From contig WFMA01000206.1 of assembly GCA_009177195.1 (NCBI GenBank), forward strand, positions 1 to 5,050: DNA of 5,050 nucleotides. The letters are read 5' to 3'. Origin of the DNA: Bacteroidales bacterium. Its GTDB lineage: Bacteria; Bacteroidota; Bacteroidia; Bacteroidales; Muribaculaceae. A model generated the notes under the pieces. It did no database searches. It saw nothing but the letters and a program-made list of their open reading frames with translations, and had not been told where the DNA came from. The position numbers and the translations under genes were made by a program. Below, piece after piece: positions 1-4,013 of the stretch (positions within the stretch are counted from its first letter, which is position 1; every line of letters starts with the position of its first letter).

Positions 1-464
1 TCGATAAATGCAAATTTGCTGCTGCCGATCTTGCGGCGTATAATCTCATTTGCTCCCAGCCATCCGGAGCGGATGAACGCCGGCTCGAAGTAGTCACGCA
101 AAAAGGTTTCCGAGTCGGTCATGCCGTTGCGGTTCGGGACCGACAAAATACCGTTGTGAGCGAACGCCATCTCGGCGGCTTCACCGGCGAACGATTTCCA
201 GCAATGGCAATTTTTGAGCCCCTTTGCTCCGTGGGTGGCAATACGTGCGTGAATGATCATCGCAGTAGTGGAGGGGTCAATAGTGGCGGCAAGTCTGCGA
301 TATTTGGCGATGAAACGTGCGGCGCTCATGGTTTTGTAGGTCACTATTTCGCCGCCATGATTGTAGGCAAGGGCGAAGCCGTCGGGGTTGTTGTCTACGC
401 TGTTTTGTATCGCTTCAATGGCGGGGAACTGCGCCCCGATGGGTTTTGCTATTAGAATGCACAT
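1..464 (-). CDS. Class II glutamine amidotransferase, N-terminal part (cut by window edge)
   Basis: The N-terminal 154 residues of a class II (Ntn-type) glutamine amidotransferase are visible; the 3' end lies outside the window. These enzymes hydrolyse glutamine with the N-terminal cysteine and pass on ammonia. The protein begins Met-Cys-Ile-Leu-Ile, so removal of Met1 would expose Cys2 as nucleophile. Family landmarks follow in order: NPDGFALAY (26-34), IIHARIATHG (70-79, with the Arg74/Thr77/His78 cluster), AFAHNGILS (100-108, the Asn-Gly oxyanion pair) and TDSETFL (116-122). The usual His-Pro-Phe after the ATHG block reads CHCW (86-89). The start is fixed because Cys must follow Met; the leader is CAATTAAAATT with no Shine-Dalgarno. 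It starts 11 bp after the 39-residue gene and appears to be the fourth gene of the amidoligase operon, so the likely role is ammonia supply to that ligase. The family is certain; the substrate is not. Confidence 0.93.
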   Translation of the reverse strand, partial: MCILIAKPIGAQFPAIEAIQNSVDNNPDGFALAYNHGGEIVTYKTMSAARFIAKYRRLAATIDPSTTAMIIHARIATHGAKGLKNCHCWKSFAGEAAEMAFAHNGILSVPNRNGMTDSETFLRDYFEPAFIRSGWLGANEIIRRKIGSSKFAFI

Positions 465-475
465 AATTTTAATTG

Positions 476-595
476 TTAAATGGTGAGTAGAAAATGCAGG
501 GCGTGAAGTGCTGCGTTAATTGCGATGTGGAGGAGGTAAACCCCGGCGGCGTATACGCCAATCAATGCCGCCAGGGTGCGGAGTTTGCGGGTCAT
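476..595 (-). CDS. 39-residue hydrophobic, probably single-pass membrane protein
   Basis: A short gene whose ATG overlaps the stop of the preceding 100-residue gene as ATGA, with the amidotransferase start 11 bp beyond its TAA. This spacing suggests translational coupling within the operon. The protein opens with a basic stretch, MTRKLRTLAA, and then is almost wholly hydrophobic to the end (LIGVYAAGVYLLHIAINAAL, then HALHFLLTI). It has the basic-in, hydrophobic-out layout of a small inner-membrane protein with one long or two short membrane segments and no soluble domain. Three histidines (23, 31, 34) lie inside the hydrophobic part. I do not recognise the family. It could anchor the amidoligase/amidotransferase pair at the membrane, act as a holin-like or exclusion-type phage membrane peptide, or be the target of the modification; none of these is shown by the sequence. 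Confidence 0.62.
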   Translation of the reverse strand: MTRKLRTLAALIGVYAAGVYLLHIAINAALHALHFLLTI

Positions 596-894
596 GCGTT
601 AACAACCTTTGCAGTTATGCCGTGGTCGGCAAAATGTCTGGTGATCATATCACCCAGCCAAAGAGCAGCGTTACTGTAAGACATAAAGCCGTGCGCCGCC
701 TCGTCTTTGTTGGTGAGTTCCGGCATTGCCAAGTCTTTGCGCGTCCTGATTCCGAAATTCATGACAGCGGCGAAAGTGTTGTTAAACCATGAGCAGATCC
801 AGCCAATTTTTACGCCGTTTGCGGTCGCTGTCGCTCCGTCTTCATGTGCTTTGATAACTATGGTTATTTTCTTTGTTGTTGCGGTTGCTTTCAT
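592..894 (-). CDS. Conserved-operon hypothetical protein, 100 residues
   Basis: A small soluble-looking protein lying 73 bp after the amidoligase stop and overlapping the next gene by four bases (ATGA). The N-terminal half alternates polar and hydrophobic residues and probably forms beta strands (KKITIVIKA 8-16, then VKIGWICSWF 28-37). The C-terminal third looks helical (NAALWLGDMITRHF, 75-88). It has a single cysteine (Cys34), no signal peptide and no membrane segment. I do not recognise a family or catalytic motif. Its place between a ligase and an amidotransferase suggests a partner, carrier or substrate of the amidation system, but that is inference from position only. Plus-strand ORFs across the same bases are shadows: they show no operon spacing, whereas this frame links to its neighbours on both sides. 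Confidence 0.75.
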   Translation of the reverse strand: MKATATTKKITIVIKAHEDGATATANGVKIGWICSWFNNTFAAVMNFGIRTRKDLAMPELTNKDEAAHGFMSYSNAALWLGDMITRHFADHGITAKVVNA

Positions 895-967
895 CGTGAT
901 AGTTTTTATAAGGTTGATATTTGAAGAGATGCCCGGTTAACGGTCAGATAGCACAACCGGAAGAGTT

Positions 968-2209
968 TTAACAGTCGCCCTCGACTACGTCGTAATAGTG
1001 GTAAAGGCTGTTTGTCGTCGGAACGGTGGCGCGGATGAACTCGCGGAAGCCGTCAAGAGTTAGCTCGCTTACATCCTCAGAGGTCCGGCAGTAAAGGCAT
1101 ACAGCCTCGCAGAATGTTATAATGGTTTGGATGCGGTCAACGCTCAGGGATCCGCGCCCTTTGCGAAATTCGATTGTGTGGTCGTTGGTAGTGTTGATCG
1201 TATAGTAACGAGCGGCGTTGTTACGGTCTTTTACTGATTTGCCCACACGGTCGGCGATGTCTTTAATCTTCAGCACCTGGGCGCCTAATGTCTTAACCGC
1301 TGCAAATTCCTGATTTTCGTTGTGGGTGCGTTCGTTGTAGCATCGTGAACGCCCAAATACTTTGTTGCTCGTTGCGTCATCGTTCAAATAAAGGTTGTAG
1401 AACAAGAGCAAACGAGATAGGGTGGCTTCGCGTTCGGCGGCTGTGTCGCCCAAAATCTCGCGCCCTATATGCACATGCAGCCCGCAACGGTTGTTGTCCC
1501 ATGAAGTCGCGCCGAGCGATTTTAGACGGTCGCAAATCGGTTTCCATGTCTGGCGGCTTTTAGCGTCGGCGGGGATCAGCGGTATAGTGATGATTTCACA
1601 ACCTGCGCCGTTCAACGATGCATCAGATTCGCAGAAGAACCAGTTGCGGGGCGTGCTGGTGAATTGGGCGCGGTCGGCATTGTTGGTAAATTCGGTTTCG
1701 AGCTCAACGCCGATGCGGTAGCCGGTGTAACCGTTGGCGGGGGTATTCATGGCGATGCGGTGCGATGCGTGGTAACTGTCAAAACCCTCGTACACGTTGC
1801 GGGTGTAGTTTGCCAATACGTAGGGATCGGCGGCGTTGATCGTCGAAGCCATTGCGCAGCTCTCAACCTGGGCGGGAGCAGCGGCGCGGCGAGCTCTGTT
1901 TGCGGAACCGTGTACGGCTGCGACGCTTTCGGCATCGTGATAGATATGGATTGTTACACCGTCAACCATTCCACAATTGATTTCTTCCAACGAGTTGAAG
2001 TGATCAGCGTTCGCCCAGTAGGACACGCAGCGCATGCCGTGCATAGGCACGTCGGTAATACCTGCGTCGTGTATGCTTTGGATGTGAGTGAGCAGGTAAA
2101 CTGCATTCTCATGCACATGTAGATAGGCTTTCTTTAATTCGCTTGCGTTGCGTACTCCGTTGCCTGATGCTTTTACTGCGATCTTCTTAAATTCTCCGTT
2201 CTGTAACAT
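968..2209 (-). CDS. Amidoligase-family ATP-dependent COOH-NH2 ligase
   Basis: A 413-residue member of the amidoligase enzyme family, a glutamine-synthetase-like fold that activates a carboxylate with ATP and joins it to ammonia or an amine. The catalytic domain spans about residues 160-400. It has IGVELETEF (166-174, metal-binding glutamates), CESDASLNGAGCEIIT (193-208, the Asp and Glu of the second acidic cluster), RCGLHVHIGR (241-250, the Cys-Gly-Leu-His-Val-His signature) and TIEFRKGRGSL (345-355, an arginine that would contact the phosphate or substrate). All key family positions are present, so it is probably active. Residues 1-160 form an extra N-terminal region that I cannot assign; an Ala/Arg-rich linker lies at 102-120. 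It is the first gene of the minus-strand operon and is followed by two small genes and a class II amidotransferase, a logical ammonia source. The start was chosen because it follows CAAATT and the promoter at 2321-2351; a second ATG upstream is out of frame. The substrate (peptidoglycan peptide, protein, metabolite) is unknown. Confidence 0.92.
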   Translation of the reverse strand: MLQNGEFKKIAVKASGNGVRNASELKKAYLHVHENAVYLLTHIQSIHDAGITDVPMHGMRCVSYWANADHFNSLEEINCGMVDGVTIHIYHDAESVAAVHGSANRARRAAAPAQVESCAMASTINAADPYVLANYTRNVYEGFDSYHASHRIAMNTPANGYTGYRIGVELETEFTNNADRAQFTSTPRNWFFCESDASLNGAGCEIITIPLIPADAKSRQTWKPICDRLKSLGATSWDNNRCGLHVHIGREILGDTAAEREATLSRLLLFYNLYLNDDATSNKVFGRSRCYNERTHNENQEFAAVKTLGAQVLKIKDIADRVGKSVKDRNNAARYYTINTTNDHTIEFRKGRGSLSVDRIQTIITFCEAVCLYCRTSEDVSELTLDGFREFIRATVPTTNSLYHYYDVVEGDC

Positions 2210-2255
2210 AATTTGAATGATTTTTGTGCTATCTTTGCACTAACATAATTTGAAT
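2204..2255 (-). repeat. 15-bp direct repeat duplicating the amidoligase start context
   Basis: TAACATAATTTGAAT (plus-strand reading) occurs exactly at 2204-2218 and 2241-2255, 37 bp apart. On the coding strand each copy reads ATTCAAATTATGTTA, so the A/T leader, start codon and second codon are all duplicated. The downstream copy carries the amidoligase ATG. The upstream copy gives a start out of frame with it. Confidence 0.9.
2229..2246 (-). other. Five-codon upstream ORF (MLVQR) in the amidoligase leader
   Basis: The upstream copy of the duplicated start context begins an ORF of Met-Leu-Val-Gln-Arg followed by TAG, ending 19 bp before the amidoligase ATG. Because its leader is identical to that of the real gene, ribosomes should use it about as well. 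It could therefore act as a translational brake or coupling device, or simply be the remnant of a duplication. A four-base inverted repeat (GTGC/GCAC, 2226-2229 and 2237-2240) overlaps it. Confidence 0.35.
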
Positions 2256-2257
2256 TT

Positions 2258-2292
2258 GCCCGGTTACTACTTCGTGAGGAGGAACGCCGGGC
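2258..2292 (-). promoter_or_regulatory. GC-rich leader hairpin of the amidoligase transcript
   Basis: GCCCGG at 2258-2263 pairs with CCGGGC at 2287-2292 around a 23-base loop. The 3' arm sits in a 13-base palindrome, AACGCCGGGCGTT (2283-2295). In the minus-strand mRNA this hairpin lies between the promoter and the duplicated start codons. It is not followed by a run of U on that strand, so it looks more like a leader structure or protein-binding element than a terminator. On the plus strand it is followed by GTTTCGTTTT, so a weak rightward terminator is an alternative reading. Confidence 0.45.
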
Positions 2293-2320
2293 GTTTCGTT
2301 TTCCCCTCATCTCTGTATCA

Positions 2321-2351
2321 CAAAGTTACGAAATGTTTCCGACATACCAAA
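2321..2351 (-). promoter_or_regulatory. Bacteroidota-type promoter of the amidoligase operon
   Basis: Read on the minus strand, TTTG (2351-2348) is followed by 19 bp and then TAACTTTG (2328-2321). Both boxes match the Bacteroidota TTTG/TAnnTTTG promoter perfectly. Transcription should begin near 2315, giving a leader of roughly 105 nt. No other promoter was seen inside the operon, so the four minus-strand genes probably share this one. Confidence 0.75.
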
Positions 2352-2456
2352 TATTTAAGCGATTTATTTTCAGATAGATAGCCATAAAATTATGCCCCTT
2401 TCCCACCATCCCAACACACACGAAAAATAACACGCTTTCCACCTGAATACAGCACT

Positions 2457-2551
2457 GCACACAACACCCAATCAACACACTTGCACAAACTCGCCAAAAT
2501 AGCTATATTTGCAACAGAGAGCCCCGGAGCGCCGCACACAACACCCAATCA
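2457..2551. repeat. 18-bp perfect direct repeat flanking the rightward promoter
   Basis: GCACACAACACCCAATCA occurs exactly at 2457-2474 and 2534-2551, 77 bp apart. The first copy ends 5 bp before the -33 box; the second lies between the expected transcription start and the start codon at 2577. Copies on both sides of a promoter suit operator sites for a repressor or autoregulator. Because the surrounding DNA is A+C-rich a shorter match would be unremarkable, but 18 exact bases are hard to attribute to composition alone. Confidence 0.75.
2480..2511 (+). promoter_or_regulatory. Bacteroidota-type promoter of the terminase-like gene
   Basis: CTTG (2480-2483, one mismatch to TTTG) is followed by 20 bp and TATATTTG (2504-2511), a full match to TAnnTTTG. 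Transcription should begin near 2518, about 60 nt before the start codon at 2577. The extended boxes, ACTTGCA and TTTGCA, are the same as in the promoter before the HNH gene. Confidence 0.72.
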
Positions 2552-2576
2552 CATAGTTAAAAATAGTTAACGCATT

Positions 2577-3128
2577 ATGCAGTTCAGCAAAAAGGTTTCG
2601 GAGCTCTCAAGACTCTACAACATCGATCCTAAAGATGTGCTTTTCGCAATGCTCACCACCGCCGGCGCTTCCGTGGCGGAATCCTTTGCCGTGATCTTCC
2701 GACCGGCGGCAACAACTAACGCCAGCCTATCAAGCAAAGCGAGCAAGTACATAGGACAGCGCCCCGCCCTGCGCAAGCTAATGGATGAGCTCGGCAAGGA
2801 TCCGGACAACGCAGACCAACCGGCAGCCAAACGCGGCAGACCCAGGGCGAAAGCTGCTGACCCTGTCGATGATGATACGCCAAGCATCGACTACACCGAC
2901 AAGGACGCACTATTGAAGGAGTTGGCAAGGATAGCAGAGAGGAGCGAAAAGGATGGTGATAAATTGGCGGCGCTGAGGGAAATCGGGAGCCTTCAGCGTA
3001 TGAAGCAGGAGGCGGCAGTCGAGGACGAAAAGCGGGTTACGTTTTATATTCCTTTGTCATTTGACCGGTGCGACGAACTATTGCAATACCTGCGCCGATA
3101 TTACGCCGAAAAGCAAGCAAATCAATAG
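2577..3128 (+). CDS. Putative phage terminase small subunit-like DNA-binding protein
   Basis: A 183-residue protein with the layout of a terminase small subunit, which recognises phage DNA at the packaging site and recruits the large subunit. Residues 18-71 resemble the helix-turn-helix part of such proteins: a conserved Ala-Ser-x-Ala-Glu-Ser-Phe segment (31-37), then NASLSSKASKYIG (48-60) and ALRKLMDEL (64-72). A linker with KRGRPRAK (85-92), an AT-hook-like basic patch, is followed by an acidic stretch. A helical segment (ALLKELARIAERSEKD, 111-126, to about 145) and FYIPLSFDRCDELLQYLRRYY (156-176) complete it. The start follows ATAGTTAA repeats and CGCATT. No large-subunit gene is in the window, so the call rests on fold-level resemblance. 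A phage regulator or other DNA-binding protein is the main alternative. The flanking 18-bp repeats and the GC-rich island just downstream could be its binding sites. It is visibly more GC-rich than the HNH gene. Confidence 0.55.
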   Translation: MQFSKKVSELSRLYNIDPKDVLFAMLTTAGASVAESFAVIFRPAATTNASLSSKASKYIGQRPALRKLMDELGKDPDNADQPAAKRGRPRAKAADPVDDDTPSIDYTDKDALLKELARIAERSEKDGDKLAALREIGSLQRMKQEAAVEDEKRVTFYIPLSFDRCDELLQYLRRYYAEKQANQ

Positions 3129-3172
3129 TTTAACCCCTTGTTATAGATAGTAATACGCCATTATTCGCCATA

Positions 3173-3240
3173 CAGTGCCGGGGAGGTGACGGGGCACCCC
3201 CTTTGCGGTCCAAAATTTCTCGCATGTCACCCCTCTCAGA
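3173..3240. promoter_or_regulatory. GC-rich dyad island, candidate packaging (cos) site
   Basis: Within AT-rich DNA, 29 of the 39 bases at 3173-3211 are G or C. Nested dyads occur: GTGCC (3175-3179) with GGCAC (3193-3197), GGGG-CA-CCCC (3191-3200), and GGTGAC (3185-3190) with GTCACC (3226-3231). It begins 44 bp after the terminase-like gene. Cos sites of tailed phages commonly lie beside the terminase genes and often have interrupted dyads, so this is a plausible cos or terminase-binding site. A transcription terminator for the upstream gene is the main alternative, since T-rich DNA follows from 3240. Confidence 0.35.
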
Positions 3241-3354
3241 AATTTTTATTATAAAATTTTTTCAATTTTCATTTTCGGTCTTCCTCTGTACGCTTGTAAC
3301 CTCGTTGTAACCCTCTGAAAGTCCGTTTCATTCGATGAAGATTTTATCGCTTCG

Positions 3355-3464
3355 TAACTTGTTGATATAGGCTGTCATAGAAGCGTCATTTTCAGGATGT
3401 AGGATAAATGAGTGTCAAATGCAGTCATTTTCGTCAAAAATGAGAGTCTTAACTTGTTGATATA
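3355..3464. repeat. 15-bp direct repeat, TAACTTGTTGATATA
   Basis: Exact copies lie at 3355-3369 and 3450-3464, 95 bp apart, in non-coding DNA. GTCATTTTC also recurs in between (3385-3393 and 3424-3432). The second of these forms the left arm of a short hairpin, TCATTTT (3425-3431) with AAAATGA (3437-3443). The pairing of repeats suggests a diverged duplication of about 95 bp, protein-binding sites, or attachment-site-like direct repeats. No integrase is in view to favour the last. Confidence 0.7.
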
Positions 3465-3490
3465 TTGTTCATTTAATAAAGACTGCAATA

Positions 3491-3651
3491 TATGTAGGGT
3501 TGTATGATATGTTATATGAAAAATTATAGTAAATATCGGGTGAAATACGGGAAATATCTGAAAATATCTTTTGCGGTCTTGACCCTACATAACTTTCAAT
3601 AATATAATTATCAGTGGCTTATACTTTATTTTCTCTTGCACTTATGTAGGG
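3491..3651. repeat. TATGTAGGG boxes around an iteron-like A+T array
   Basis: TATGTAGGGT at 3491-3500 has an exact inverted copy, ACCCTACATA, at 3582-3591. A nine-base copy in the forward sense lies at 3643-3651, and ATGTAGG occurs again at 3397-3403. Between the inverted pair are four imperfect copies of an AAATATC-type unit at 3531-3540, 3543-3551, 3552-3560 and 3562-3570. Repeated short boxes around an A+T-rich array resemble replication-initiator or repressor binding regions. No initiator gene is visible in the window. Confidence 0.6.
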
Positions 3652-3842
3652 AGACATCTTACATTGCATATAGGCTTGTAAATACATAATAAACCATAAC
3701 ACTGTGTGTTAGGTTGTTTTTTAGGGGAGAACGCGCGAGAGCGAATTTATATGGATTTTATGCTGTTTCGGTGAGGTTTTATATTGTTAGAAAAGGTTTC
3801 ATATATGGTTTTGTAAGGTTTATTGTTATTTGGAATGTATTA

Positions 3843-3868
3843 AAAACAATACTAAAACTTATTGTTTT
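3843..3868. promoter_or_regulatory. 9-bp inverted repeat upstream of the HNH promoter, candidate operator
   Basis: AAAACAATA (3843-3851) and TATTGTTTT (3860-3868) form a perfect dyad with an 8-bp spacer, ending 11 bp before the -33 box at 3880. The size and placement suit a dimeric regulator. No U-run follows on the plus strand, so a terminator is less likely, although the arm itself ends in TTTT. Confidence 0.5.
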
Positions 3869-3879
3869 CCCCTATTATA

Positions 3880-3911
3880 CTTGCATATTATAGAAAATAG
3901 ACTTACTTTTG
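3880..3911 (+). promoter_or_regulatory. Bacteroidota-type promoter of the HNH/YopX gene cluster
   Basis: CTTG (3880-3883) is followed by 20 bp and TACTTTTG (3904-3911), which fits TAnnTTTG exactly. The spacing and the extended ACTTGCA and TTTTGCA boxes repeat those of the promoter at 2480-2511. Transcription should begin near 3918, leaving a leader of about 95 nt before the ATG at 4014. The YopX-family gene and the next gene follow closely and probably share this transcript. Confidence 0.75.
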
Positions 3912-3949
3912 CATTATAGAACGGATAGGTAGGCTTGCAACCTGCTGAC

Positions 3950-3970
3950 AAGGAGAAGCCGTAACTCCTT
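3950..3970 (+). promoter_or_regulatory. Leader hairpin before the HNH gene
   Basis: AAGGAG (3950-3955) pairs with CTCCTT (3965-3970) around nine bases in the expected 5' untranslated leader. A T-rich tract (CTCTTTTACTTTTTA, 3974-3988) follows, so it could act as a weak attenuator. AAGGAG resembles a Shine-Dalgarno but lies about 60 bases from the start codon, too far to serve it. TTACGGCA is repeated at 3986-3993 and 4003-4010, directly before the start. Confidence 0.35.
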
Positions 3971-4013
3971 CCGCTCTTTTACTTTTTACGGCATAACTCA
4001 AATTACGGCAATT

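Larger units (their letters stand above)
2210..2576. other. Divergent intergenic control region, A+C-rich on the plus strand
   Basis: This 367-bp gap separates the leftward amidoligase operon from the rightward terminase-like gene and contains a promoter for each. Nothing longer than the five-codon upstream ORF looks coding. The stretch 2401-2500 has only 7 G and 14 T, so 79 of its 100 bases are A or C on the plus strand. That strong bias is absent from the flanking genes. Short CACA and CCCA words recur through it. Just before the rightward start codon, ATAGTTAA is repeated at 2553-2560 and 2563-2570. Confidence 0.7.
3129..4013. other. 885-bp non-coding region with clustered repeats and dyads
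   Basis: No convincing gene was found on either strand; the best ORF is 28 codons (3516-3602). Apart from a GC-rich island at 3173-3211 the stretch is strongly AT-rich. From left to right it holds the island, an A/T hairpin and T-rich tract (3240-3285), a 15-bp direct repeat, TATGTAGGG boxes around an iteron-like array, GGTTT words at 3775, 3795, 3807 and 3817, a 9-bp inverted repeat, and the promoter and leader of the HNH gene. A non-coding stretch this long is unusual in a compact phage genome. It suggests a cis-acting locus such as a packaging site, replication origin or control region. Confidence 0.7.

Noticed and set aside
156..455. 99-codon plus-strand ORF at the left end
   Set aside because: It lies opposite the amidotransferase gene, whose catalytic motifs are clear on the minus strand.
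1664..2122. 152-codon plus-strand ORF and smaller ones opposite the amidoligase gene
   Set aside because: The minus strand encodes a full amidoligase with family motifs; the opposite ORFs have no recognisable motifs and are a by-product of its codon use.
2230..2237. Plus-strand TATCTTTG, a perfect TAnnTTTG box
   Set aside because: No TTTG-like box lies 19-21 bp upstream (the nearest, at 2212-2215, is 14 bp away and inside the amidoligase leader), and a better promoter stands closer to the rightward gene.
3240..3259. A/T-only hairpin (AAATTTT with AAAATTT) followed by a T-rich tract, as a terminator for the terminase-like gene
   Set aside because: The stem has no G/C pairs and would be weak; the T-rich tract continues for 40 bases as general composition. 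Not supported enough to list as a terminator.
3564..3572. TATCTTTTG as a possible -7 promoter box
   Set aside because: It has one base too many between TA and TTTG and no -33 box at the right distance; it is part of the A+T repeat array.
3516..3602. 28-codon ORF beginning MKNYSKYR
   Set aside because: Very short, in AT-rich repeat-bearing DNA, with no promoter and no operon neighbour; its Lys/Tyr content follows the local base composition and the iteron-like array.
3355..3651. CRISPR array or transposon end
   Set aside because: The repeats are too short and unevenly spaced for a CRISPR array. No terminal inverted repeats, transposase or integrase is present.
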